Shown here: piece by piece, positions 16,915 through 24,889 of the stretch | Layout of the letters: every line of letters starts with the position of its first letter | Numbering within the stretch: position 1 is the first letter of the stretch | Source of the DNA: JACVRW01 sp963837445 | Lineage (GTDB): Bacteria > Actinomycetota > Thermoleophilia > Solirubrobacterales > Thermoleophilaceae | Direction of reading: 5' to 3' | NCBI GenBank assembly: GCA_963837445.1 | Contig: CAWINK010000002.1 | Location: 248,001 to 312,000, forward strand | DNA length: 64,000 nucleotides | The notes under the pieces: generated by a model | The model's input: the letters and a program-made list of their open reading frames with translations, nothing else | The model's database searches: none | Told to the model about the DNA's origin: nothing | Position numbers and translations under genes: made by a program

Positions 16915-18141
16915 ATGACCACAAGAACCCCGCTCGCCAACCTCCTCGCAGGTGCACTCGGCGGCCTGATCGTGCTGACCATCGGCGCGGTCCTGATCGC
17001 CACCAACGTGATCGATACGGGTGACACCAAGACCGTTGTGCGAGAGGGTGCCGCCGCGCAGCCCACCAACGCCTCCACCTCGACCACCGGCCGCACCCCC
17101 GGCGAGATCTACAAGGAGGAGGGGCGCGGGGTGGTCTTCGTCCAGTCCCAGGGTGTCTCGTCGGACAGCGAGTCCCCGTTCGGCGCTCCTCAGGAGGGAA
17201 CCGCGACCGGCTCGGGCTTCGTGGTGGACAGCGCCGGCACGATCATCACCAACGCCCACGTGGTCGAGGGCGCGGACAGCGTCCAGGTGCGGTTTGGCGA
17301 CAACGGCGAGTTCGTGGACGCCGACGTGAAGGGCGTCGACACCTCAACCGACATCGCGGTGCTGAAGGTCGATCCGTCGGACGTGGACGGCGGCCTCACC
17401 CCGATTCCGCTCGGCGACTCCTCGAAGGCCGAGGTCGGCGATCCCGTGATCGCGATCGGCAATCCGTTCGGCTACAGCCGCACGGTCACCACGGGCATCG
17501 TCTCCGGCCTTCAGCGCGAGATCCAGGCGCCCAACGGCTTCACGATCCCGGACGTGATCCAGACCGACGCCTCGATCAACCCGGGCAACTCCGGTGGTCC
17601 GCTGCTCGACGCGAACGGGCGCGTGATCGGCATCAACTCGCAGATCGCCACCGGCGGCGGCCAGGGCTCGGTCGGTATCGGCTTCGCGGTCCCGATCAAC
17701 ACCGCCAAGAACCTGCTGCCGGACCTGAAGGCCGGCGAGACCATCGAGCGCGCCTACCTCGGCGTGCAGATGCAGGACGTGAGCAGCCAGCTCGCCGAGG
17801 ACCTCAACCTGGCGGCCGACGAGGGCGCGCTCGTGGTCGAGGTCACGGAGGACAGCCCCGCTGAGAAGGCGGGCCTCCGCGGAGGTCGCACCGAGACCTC
17901 CCAGGGGGTCCCGGCCGGCGGCGACCTGATCGTCGAGGTGGACGGGAAGGCGGTGAGCGACTCGAGCGAGGTCGCGAGCGCGATCGCCGAGAAGCGCCCA
18001 GGCGACAAGGCGGAGATCACCTACTACCGCGGCGACTCGAGGAAGACCGTGACGGTCGAGCTCGCCAAGCGCCCGCAGTCAGCCGATCAGCCCTCCTCGG
18101 ATGAGGGCGGCGACGGCGACGGCGGCGGGCTGTTGCCCTAG
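16915..18141 (+). CDS. HtrA/DegP-like serine protease with PDZ domain
   Basis: A 408-residue membrane-anchored S1C protease for envelope quality control. A single N-terminal helix (residues 8-32) is followed by a trypsin-like domain with catalytic His in TNAHVVEGA (~residue 113), Asp in STDIAVLKV (~145) and Ser in INPGNSGGPLLD (~226). A PDZ domain (AYLGVQMQDVS...GDLIVEVDGKAV) spans about residues 280-385. The tail is acidic and Gly-rich. Unlike its neighbours it has a 42-bp upstream gap, so it may have its own promoter. Confidence 0.92.
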   Translation: MTTRTPLANLLAGALGGLIVLTIGAVLIATNVIDTGDTKTVVREGAAAQPTNASTSTTGRTPGEIYKEEGRGVVFVQSQGVSSDSESPFGAPQEGTATGSGFVVDSAGTIITNAHVVEGADSVQVRFGDNGEFVDADVKGVDTSTDIAVLKVDPSDVDGGLTPIPLGDSSKAEVGDPVIAIGNPFGYSRTVTTGIVSGLQREIQAPNGFTIPDVIQTDASINPGNSGGPLLDANGRVIGINSQIATGGGQGSVGIGFAVPINTAKNLLPDLKAGETIERAYLGVQMQDVSSQLAEDLNLAADEGALVVEVTEDSPAEKAGLRGGRTETSQGVPAGGDLIVEVDGKAVSDSSEVASAIAEKRPGDKAEITYYRGDSRKTVTVELAKRPQSADQPSSDEGGDGDGGGLLP

Positions 18142-18168
18142 CGGCGCGCCTGCCACGATAGGCGGGCG

Positions 18169-18849
18169 ATGACCCGCGTCAAGATCTGCGGAATCACGGC
18201 GCTCGAGGACGCCCACCGGGCGGTGGACCTCGGCGCCTGGGCGCTCGGCATGATCTTCTGGCCGGGCAGCCCGCGCGTGTGTCCGCTCGAGCAGGCCGAG
18301 GCGATCGGCGCGCAGCTCCATCGGCGCGTCGAGCTCACCGGCGTGTTCGTGAATGCCACGCTCGACCATGTCGCGGAGACCGCGGACGTCTGCCATTTCA
18401 CCCTGCTCCAGCTCCACGGCGACGAGGGCCCCGCCTACTGCCAGGAGGCGGCGCGCCGGACCGGCTGCCGGGTGATCAAGGCCGCGCGCGTGCGCGACGC
18501 CGCGCAGGTCCAGGCGCTGCGGGCCTACCGGACCGACCTCCACATGCTCGACGCGCACTCCGATCGGGCGCCAGGCGGCACCGGGGAGAGTTTCGACTGG
18601 GCGCTGGCCCGTCTGCACCCGGGCAACCCGCCGCTGATCCTGTCCGGCGGGCTGACGCCTGACAACGTCGGCGAGGCGATCGCCGCCGTGAATCCCTTCG
18701 CGGTCGACACGGCTAGCGGCACCGAGGCCGAGCCCGGCCGCAAGGACGAAGCCAAGCTGACCGCGTTCTTCCGTGCGGTCGAGGCCGCCGACCCCGTGGT
18801 GGTCGTGCGTGAGGTCGCGGGCGATGCCCGCGACGGAGCGATGGGTTGA
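18169..18849 (+). CDS. trpF: Phosphoribosylanthranilate isomerase
   Basis: A 226-residue TIM-barrel enzyme. It opens with VKICGITALEDAHRAVDLGAWALGM (in parts), the family signature with the catalytic Cys. LLQLHGDEGP, MLDAHSD and LILSGGLTPDNVGEAI plus FAVDTASGTEAEPG match the phosphate-binding end. A short imperfect hairpin (CGCCTGCC / GGCGGGCG) lies just before the ATG. The stop overlaps the trpB TTG start. Confidence 0.94.
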   Translation: MTRVKICGITALEDAHRAVDLGAWALGMIFWPGSPRVCPLEQAEAIGAQLHRRVELTGVFVNATLDHVAETADVCHFTLLQLHGDEGPAYCQEAARRTGCRVIKAARVRDAAQVQALRAYRTDLHMLDAHSDRAPGGTGESFDWALARLHPGNPPLILSGGLTPDNVGEAIAAVNPFAVDTASGTEAEPGRKDEAKLTAFFRAVEAADPVVVVREVAGDARDGAMG

Positions 18850-20009
18850 GCGCTCCGCCGCTCGAGCGGCGCTTCGGCCCCTACGGCGGCCGCTACGTGC
18901 CGGAGACCCTCATCCCGGCGCTCGACGAACTCGAGCGCGAGTGGTCGGCCGCCCGGGCGGACCCGGCCTTCATGGCGGAGCTCGACGCGCTCCTGCGCGA
19001 CTACGTGGGGCGCCCGACGCCGCTCTACCACGCCCACCGGCTCTCGGAGGTCGTGGGCGGCGCGGTCTGGCTGAAGCGCGAGGACCTCACCCACACGGGC
19101 TCGCACAAGATCAACAACGCGCTGGGCCAGGCGCTGCTCGCCAAGCGCATGGGGAAGCCACGCGTGATCGCCGAGACGGGCGCCGGCCAGCACGGCGTGG
19201 CGGCGGCCACGGCCTGCGCGCTGCTCGGGCTGGAGTGCGTCGTCTACATGGGCACCGAGGACATGCGCCGCCAGGAGCCGAACGTGCAGCGCATGCGCCT
19301 GCTGGGCGCTCAGGTGGAGGGCGTGGACGCCGGCGCGCGCACGCTCAAGGAGGCCGTCTCGGCGGCAATCCGCGACTGGGTCGCGAACGTGGAGTCCACG
19401 CACTACGTGATCGGCTCGTGCGTGGGGCCGGCGCCCTATCCGGCGCTGGTGCGCGACCTCCAGCGCCGCATCGGCGACGAGGCGCGCGCCCAGCTGCTCG
19501 ACCAGGCCGGACGCCTCCCGGACCGCGCGGTGGCCTGCGTGGGCGGGGGCTCCAACGCGATCGGCACGTTCATCCCGTTCGTGAACGACCCGGAGGTCGA
19601 GCTCATCGGCGTCGAGGCCGCGGGGGAGGGGCTCAGCACGCAGCGCCACTCCGCGCCGCTCACCACGGGCGCGCGTGGCGTGCTCCACGGAGCGCTCACC
19701 GGCGTGATCCAGGACGAGGAGGGCCAGATCCTCGAGGCCCACTCGATCTCGGCGGGCCTCGACTACCCGGGCGTGGGCCCCGAGCACGCCTGGCTGCGCG
19801 ACTCCGGGCGCGTCCGCTACGAGGCCGTCGAGGACGGCGCCGCAGTGGACGCGTTCCATCGGGTGGCGGAGCTCGAGGGCATCCTGCCCGCGCTCGAGTC
19901 CTCGCACGCGGTCGCCTGGGTGCTGGCCAACCCGTCGCGTGGTCTCAGCCTGATCACGCTGTCGGGCCGAGGGGACAAGGACTTGGCTGAGGTGCTCGGC
20001 CTGGCATGA
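18846..20009 (+). CDS. trpB: Tryptophan synthase beta chain
   Basis: A 387-residue PLP enzyme condensing indole and serine. FGPYGGRYVPETL is the N-terminal signature. The PLP lysine is in LTHTGSHKINNALGQALLA near residue 86, the phosphate-binding loop is CVGGGSNAIGTF, and the COMM domain and HSISAGLDYPGVGPEH are present. TTG start at 18846 overlaps the trpF stop (TTGA), and the gene overlaps trpA by 4 bp. Confidence 0.97.
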   Translation: MSAPPLERRFGPYGGRYVPETLIPALDELEREWSAARADPAFMAELDALLRDYVGRPTPLYHAHRLSEVVGGAVWLKREDLTHTGSHKINNALGQALLAKRMGKPRVIAETGAGQHGVAAATACALLGLECVVYMGTEDMRRQEPNVQRMRLLGAQVEGVDAGARTLKEAVSAAIRDWVANVESTHYVIGSCVGPAPYPALVRDLQRRIGDEARAQLLDQAGRLPDRAVACVGGGSNAIGTFIPFVNDPEVELIGVEAAGEGLSTQRHSAPLTTGARGVLHGALTGVIQDEEGQILEAHSISAGLDYPGVGPEHAWLRDSGRVRYEAVEDGAAVDAFHRVAELEGILPALESSHAVAWVLANPSRGLSLITLSGRGDKDLAEVLGLA

Positions 20010-20773
20010 GCATCGAATCGGCCTTCTCTCAGAACGGCAAGCGCGCCGCTCTCATGCCGTATCTGATGGGCGGTTATCCGAGCATTGAGGGATCGGTTTC
20101 CGCCGGGTTGGCGGCTGTCGATTCCGGTGCTGATCTGCTGGAGCTGGGGATTCCGTTCTCGGATCCGCTTGCCGATGGGCCCGTGATCCACGCGGCTGGG
20201 ACCGAGGCGCTGGCTGCGGGGGCCACGCCGCACGCGGTGCTTGGCGTTTGTGAACAGCTTGCAGTGAGGGTGCCTGTGGTGTTGATGGTCTACGCGAACA
20301 TCGTGCTCACCGCCGGGGTCCACGCTTTTGCATTGAAGGCGGCCGCGGCGGGGGCGTCCGGGCTGATCGTTCCGGATCTTCCGCACGATGAGGCCGGTGA
20401 GTTGCGGGCCGCGTGCGATGCCGAGGGCTTGGCGCTCGTGCCTCTGGTGGCGCCCACGACCACGCCCGAGCGGATCGCCGACATCGGCGCCGACGCGCGT
20501 GGCTTCGTCTACACGGTCTCCCTCAGGGGGACCACGGGAGAGCGCAACGAGTTGCCACCCGGCCTGGCCGACACGGTGAGCCGCGTGCGCGCCGCAACCG
20601 AGGTGCCGGTGGCGGTGGGCTTCGGCATCTCGACGCCTGAGCAGGCCCGCTCGGTGGCCGAGATCGCCGACGGTGTGATCGTGGGAAGCCGCGTGGTCCG
20701 CGCAGCCGGCGAGGGCGGCGCCGAGGCTGTCGGGCAGGTGGTGAGCGAGCTCGCGGCCGCGCTGCGGGCCTAA
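20006..20773 (+). CDS. trpA: Tryptophan synthase alpha chain
   Basis: A 255-residue TIM-barrel enzyme cleaving indole-3-glycerol phosphate. LMPYLMGGYPS, LLELGIPFSDPLADGPVI (catalytic Glu and Asp) and GFVYTVSLRGTTGER, VGFGISTPEQ are present. Codon use in the first ~450 bp is visibly richer in T- and A-ending codons than the neighbours, and returns to the local pattern from about 20455. ATG overlaps the trpB stop. Last gene of the cluster. Confidence 0.96.
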   Translation: MSIESAFSQNGKRAALMPYLMGGYPSIEGSVSAGLAAVDSGADLLELGIPFSDPLADGPVIHAAGTEALAAGATPHAVLGVCEQLAVRVPVVLMVYANIVLTAGVHAFALKAAAAGASGLIVPDLPHDEAGELRAACDAEGLALVPLVAPTTTPERIADIGADARGFVYTVSLRGTTGERNELPPGLADTVSRVRAATEVPVAVGFGISTPEQARSVAEIADGVIVGSRVVRAAGEGGAEAVGQVVSELAAALRA

Positions 20774-20882
20774 ACGGCAGCATCGAGGGTGGCCCGAGGG
20801 CTGGGTGGGGCATCTTGGGCTCGCATAGCGAGACTGCGATGACCCACCTGGGCGGACGGGCTTGCGTTAGTCTGACCGCACT
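20774..20882. other. Intergenic region with imperfect hairpin after trpA
   Basis: Directly after the trpA stop, ACGGCAGCATCGAGGGTGG closely matches the sequence that follows the cyclase gene at 2646. It is followed by an imperfect inverted repeat centred near 20829 (GCTCGC-ATA-GCGAGAC with a longer, mismatched GGGTGG.../...CCCACC extension). It probably carries the trp transcript terminator. No T tract is present. Confidence 0.4.
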
Positions 20883-21479
20883 ATGGCCCACTCAAAGACA
20901 GCCGAGCGCACCGGTTCTGAGACCGCGCCCGAGGCCCCCGCAAAGTCGGACGCGAAGCCCCAGCGCAAGCGCATAACTAGGCGCAAGGCGGTCGAGCAGC
21001 ACGTGCGCAGCTACTTCGAGGCGATGGGACGTGGCGACGTGGAAGCCATGGTCGCCCACTGGCGTGAGGACGGCGTCGACGACGTGGTGCCCGTCGGCTT
21101 GCTGCGCGGCCGCGACGAGATGCGCCAGTACTTCAAGTCGCTGTTCGCGTCCACGTCCGACGCCACCACGACCGTCACCCGCCTGGTCGCCGGCGAGCAG
21201 AGCTGTGCGGTCGAGTGGCGCTTCGAGGGCACGTTCGACGGCGAGCCGTATCTGGGCATCGAGCCCACCGGCACGCACATCGAGGTTCGCGGGCTCGACC
21301 TCTTCGAGCTCGAGGACGGCGAGATCGTGAGCAACACCGGCTACTTCGACGGAGCCTCGTTCGCGCGCCAGATCGGGATGCTGCCGGCGGACGGCTCCAG
21401 CGCGGATCGCGCGATGAAGAGCGCCTTCAACGCCGTCACGAAGTTGCGGCGCGCCGTCGCGGAGCGCAAAACCGCCTGA
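20883..21479 (+). CDS. NTF2/SnoaL-like domain protein
   Basis: A 198-residue protein with a Lys/Ala-rich N-terminal extension (residues 1-38) and a cone-shaped NTF2-like domain, recognisable by VRSYFEAMGRGDVEAMVAHW, LLRGRDEMRQYFKSLF and GLDLFELEDGEIVSNTGYFD. Such domains include ester cyclases, ketosteroid isomerase-like enzymes and ligand binders. The catalytic function cannot be assigned. The stop overlaps the next gene. Confidence 0.75.
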   Translation: MAHSKTAERTGSETAPEAPAKSDAKPQRKRITRRKAVEQHVRSYFEAMGRGDVEAMVAHWREDGVDDVVPVGLLRGRDEMRQYFKSLFASTSDATTTVTRLVAGEQSCAVEWRFEGTFDGEPYLGIEPTGTHIEVRGLDLFELEDGEIVSNTGYFDGASFARQIGMLPADGSSADRAMKSAFNAVTKLRRAVAERKTA

Positions 21480-21679
21480 TGGCGGTGCTCGTTGCTCTCA
21501 CTGTCGGCCTGGTCTGGTGGATCACGGCCTGGGCGTTCGGCATCAAGGCATTCGACGCGTTCATGCTCACCGCCGCCCTTGTCGTGGGCGCCGCGGCGTT
21601 CCAGATCACCAAGCCGTTCATCGATCAGTTGCTGGGGCGTGAGGTAGCCGCGCCCGAGGAGCAGGGCGCCGGCTTCTAG
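21479..21679 (+). CDS. Small two-helix membrane protein
   Basis: A 66-residue protein with two hydrophobic stretches (VALTVGLVWWITAWAFGI and FMLTAALVVGAAAFQI) and a short charged C-terminus. The ATG overlaps the stop of the NTF2-like gene (TGATG), so the pair is likely co-translated. No family recognised. Convergent with pfkA after 19 bp. Confidence 0.65.
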   Translation: MAVLVALTVGLVWWITAWAFGIKAFDAFMLTAALVVGAAAFQITKPFIDQLLGREVAAPEEQGAGF

Positions 21680-21698
21680 CTCGGCGGCCGCTCGCCCG

Positions 21699-22731
21699 CT
21701 AGCCGAAGAACGTGGCCGCGGCCTCGTAGTCCTCGACCGGCACGGTCCGCAGGCCCGCGGCCGCCTCTGACAGCGGCACCAGCTCGATGCGGGTCCCGCG
21801 CAGGGCGGGCATGACACCCCAGCGCCCTTCGTGTGCGGCGTCCACCGCCGCCAGCCCGAGGCGCGTGGCGAGGACGCGGTCGAACGCGGTTGGGGTGCCG
21901 CCGCGCTGGATGTGGCCGAGCACCGTGGCGCGCGACTCGTAGCCCGTTCGCTCCTCGATCTCGCGCTCGAGGCGCTGTCCGATGCCGCCCAGACGAGCAT
22001 GGCCGAACTCGTCCTCGCCCGCCGCTCATCGTCTCCATCGTGCCCTGCTCGGGCACCGCGCCCTCGGCCACGACCACGATCGAGAAGAAGCGCCCACGCG
22101 AGTGGCGGCGCTGGATCAGGCGGCAGACCTCGTCGATGTCGAAGGGCCGCTCGGGGATCAGGATCACGTCCGCGCCGCCCGCGAGCCCGGAGTGCAGGGC
22201 GATCCAGCCCGCGTGACGCCCCATCACCTCGACGATCATCACTCGGTTGTGCGACTCGGCGGTGGTATGCAGACGGTCGATGGCGTCCGTCGCGATCTGC
22301 ACGGCGGTGTCGAACCCGAAGGTCATGTCGGTTCCCGCAAGGTCGTTGTCGATCGTCTTCGGCACCCCGATCACCGGCAGGTTGTGCTCGCCATGCAGGC
22401 GCGCCGCGGCTCCGAGCGTGTCCTCGCCGCCGATCGCGATCAGCCCGGCGAGTCCCGCGGATTCGAGCGTCGCGCGGATCAGCTCGGGGCCGTCGTCGCG
22501 CTTGAAGGGGTTCGTGCGCGACGAGCGCAGGATCGTGCCCCCGCGCGGCAGGATGCCGCGCGTCGATTCGATGCTGAGGTCCTCGTGAACGCCTTCGAGC
22601 GGGCCGCGCCAGCCGTCCCGAAAGCCGACGATGTCGTGTCCGTGATCGTCGATCCCCCTGCGCACAACGGCGCGGATGACCGCGTTCAGGCCAGGGCAGT
22701 CGCCTCCCCCCGTGAGCACGCCGATCCGCAC
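21699..22731 (-). CDS. pfkA: ATP/PPi-dependent 6-phosphofructokinase (one frameshift)
   Basis: Glycolytic phosphofructokinase of the PfkA fold. GVLTGGGDCPGLNAVIR is the N-terminal nucleotide-binding loop. GLIAIGGEDTL, GVPKTIDNDLAGTD and EVMGRHAGWIAL carry substrate residues, and the C-terminus has VLGHIQRGGTPTAFDR. In GGED and PKTIDND the pattern is close to that of PPi- or mixed-donor actinobacterial enzymes, so the phosphoryl donor is uncertain. One extra base near 22018 splits the gene between GTMETMSG and EDEFGHARLGG; correction gives about 343 residues. GTG at 22731 is preferred because homologues begin at this strand; GTG at 22740 is possible. Confidence 0.88.
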
Positions 22732-22769
22732 GCTCGTCACGATACCCAGGCCCGTCAGAATGCCGCCCC

Positions 22770-23867
22770 TTGGAACTCGCACGCACATCAACCTGGGGGG
22801 CGCTGACGCTCGCGGCGCTGCTGTGCGGTTGCGGCGGGGGAGATGGGCCCACCCGCATCGAGGGAAGCACCGCGACGGTCTATACGAGCGTCCCGCACCA
22901 CGGCGTGTCCGCCGCCGTCGCGCGCGCCGTGGTGACCGGCGAACGGCGCGCACTCGCGGACGCCGGCGGGAGCGCCGGCGGGCTGCGGATCCGGCTACGC
23001 GAGCTGCCGACCACCGAGGACGGGCGCGACCACCCGTGGGATCCGGCGCTCGTGAGCACGAACGCGCACCGGGCCGCTGACGACCCGAGTGCGATCGCCT
23101 ACCTGGGCGAGCTCGACTACGGCGCGAGCGCGGTGTCGCTCCCGATCACAAACGAAGCGGGCTTGCTCCAGGTGTCGCCCGGCGACGGGCTCACGAGCCT
23201 CACGCAACGGCCTCCGGGGCGCCCACGCGCAGGACCGGAGCGCTACTACCCGTCGGACGAGCGCAGCTTCGTGCGCGTCGGTCCCTCCGATCTGGACGAG
23301 GCGGAGTGGATCGTCGACCGCATCCGCGCGAGCGGCGCGCTCCGCCTGGCCACGGTGTTCGACCGCGAGATCTACGGACGGGAGCTGGCAGGGCAGATCG
23401 CGACCCTCGCGCGCCGAGCGGGGATCGAGCCGGTGGCATCGGAGGAGTTCCGCGGAGAACCGGACGAGCTCCCCGAGATCGCGCGGGAGCTCGCCGAGGC
23501 GCGGCCGGACGCGGTGATCTACCTCGGAGTCGCAAACCCCGGCACCGGCCGGCTGTTGAGCGAGATCGATGCCGTGCTGCCCGCTGTACCGCTGTTCGCA
23601 TCGAGCGGGATTCTCCTCGCGCAGGAGAGCCTGGCGCTCCCCACCGGCCCGGCACGGATCGAGGCCGTCGGCCCGGCGCTCGCGCCCGAGCGCGCGGGCT
23701 ACGAGGCGATGCGCCTCGTGCTCGACTCCATCGAGGACGGGCGGCGCAACCGCCGGAACGTGATCGCGGCGGCGCTGCGGCTTCGGGCGATGGTGGCCGC
23801 GAGTCGGCTCGCCCTCTACCGACCCGGCCCCGACGGGCGCTTCGATCGCGTCGGGGCCGCGCGCTGA
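22770..23867 (+). CDS. Lone periplasmic-binding-protein-like lipoprotein (LIV type)
   Basis: A 365-residue class I binding protein. A short signal ends in a lipobox-like LLCGCGGG. The fold is clear from comparison with livJ downstream: AYLGELDYGASAVSLPITNEAG here against AYIGEFNSGGSAVSIPILNE there, and YYPSDERSFVRVGPSDLDEA against YYPTGARHYLRIVPKDTIQG. It lies apart from permease genes and next to an EamA transporter, so it may act as a receptor or sensor rather than a transporter component. TTG start at 22770, divergent from pfkA by 38 bp. Confidence 0.75.
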   Translation: MELARTSTWGALTLAALLCGCGGGDGPTRIEGSTATVYTSVPHHGVSAAVARAVVTGERRALADAGGSAGGLRIRLRELPTTEDGRDHPWDPALVSTNAHRAADDPSAIAYLGELDYGASAVSLPITNEAGLLQVSPGDGLTSLTQRPPGRPRAGPERYYPSDERSFVRVGPSDLDEAEWIVDRIRASGALRLATVFDREIYGRELAGQIATLARRAGIEPVASEEFRGEPDELPEIARELAEARPDAVIYLGVANPGTGRLLSEIDAVLPAVPLFASSGILLAQESLALPTGPARIEAVGPALAPERAGYEAMRLVLDSIEDGRRNRRNVIAAALRLRAMVAASRLALYRPGPDGRFDRVGAAR

Positions 23868-24808
23868 CCGCCTTCGAGCGCCACCCGACCCGGGGCTATC
23901 TCCTCGCGGCGTCCGGCGCGGCACTGTTCTCTCTGAACGGCAGCATGGCGCGCTACCTGCTCGACGACGGGGTCGACGCCGCACGCCTGTCGCAGCTGCG
24001 CTCGGCCGGTGCCTGCCTGATCCTGCTCGTGATACTCGGCCTGACCCGGCGTGACCTGCTCAGGGTCGAGCGAAGCGAGCTGCCCGGCCTCGCGGTGCTC
24101 GGCGTGCTCGGACTTGCCGCCGTCCACGCCACCTTCTTCGTTGCGATCGACCGGCTCGAGATCGGCCCGGCGGTCACGATCCAGTACCTCGCCCCGCTAG
24201 GCCTGCTCGTGTGGCTGGCGGTCTTCCACGGGCGCAAGCTCCCGCCGAGCCTCTGGGGCGCGGTGGCGCTCTCGCTGGTGGGCTGCTTCTTCGTGGTTCG
24301 CGCCTACGACGCCGGCTCCCTCGACCCCGCCGGGGTGGTGGCCGCCTTCGCGGCGATGCTCACCTTCGGCATCTACATGGTGGGGTCCGAGCGCCAGGGG
24401 CGCAGGCACGAGCCGGTCACGACGCTGTTCTGGGCCTTCGCGTTCGCGAGCCTGTTCTGGGCGCTCGTCACGCCCTGGTGGTCGTTCCCGTTCGAGGGCC
24501 TCGCGTCCACCCGAAACGCCCTGCTCGCCGCCGCGATCGTGGTGGGGGGAACGCTCGTGCCGTTCATCCTGATGGTGGCCGCGCTGCGGCACATAGCGGC
24601 CCCACGAGCCGCCGTGGTGGCCACGCTCGAGCCGGTCCTGGCGGCCGTCTTCGCCTGGGTGATCCACGACGAGGCGCTCGCCGCCGTGCAGATCGGGGGC
24701 GGGATGGCGGTGCTCACAGCGGTCGCCTGGGTGCAGTCGCGGCGCCCCGATCACGAGGCCGAAGCGGCCCCGGAGAGCTCACTTGCAGCGAGATTTTCTC
24801 CTCGTTAA
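23864..24808 (+). CDS. EamA/DMT-family transporter (probable CTG start)
   Basis: About 314 residues with ten hydrophobic helices arranged as two EamA repeats (for example YLLAASGAALFSLNGSMARY, then AAVHATFFVAIDRLEIGPAV, and in repeat two LFWAFAFASLFWALV, FILMVAALRHIAAPRAA). Typical drug/metabolite exporter. No ATG, GTG or TTG precedes the first helix; CTG at 23864 overlaps the upstream stop as CTGA, like the ATGA and GTGA overlaps elsewhere in the window. Confidence 0.82.
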   Translation: MTAFERHPTRGYLLAASGAALFSLNGSMARYLLDDGVDAARLSQLRSAGACLILLVILGLTRRDLLRVERSELPGLAVLGVLGLAAVHATFFVAIDRLEIGPAVTIQYLAPLGLLVWLAVFHGRKLPPSLWGAVALSLVGCFFVVRAYDAGSLDPAGVVAAFAAMLTFGIYMVGSERQGRRHEPVTTLFWAFAFASLFWALVTPWWSFPFEGLASTRNALLAAAIVVGGTLVPFILMVAALRHIAAPRAAVVATLEPVLAAVFAWVIHDEALAAVQIGGGMAVLTAVAWVQSRRPDHEAEAAPESSLAARFSPR

Positions 24809-24889
24809 GCAGGGACCGGTGCCCGGCAGGGATCTCGAACCGTGTTTAGGATCCCGCCAAGGTTGGAGCCACTCCATAGGAGGGACGTT

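Noticed and set aside
23936..23950. A third copy of the ACGGCAGCAT motif
   Set aside because: It lies inside the EamA coding sequence (LNGSMARY) and has no hairpin, so it is probably chance.
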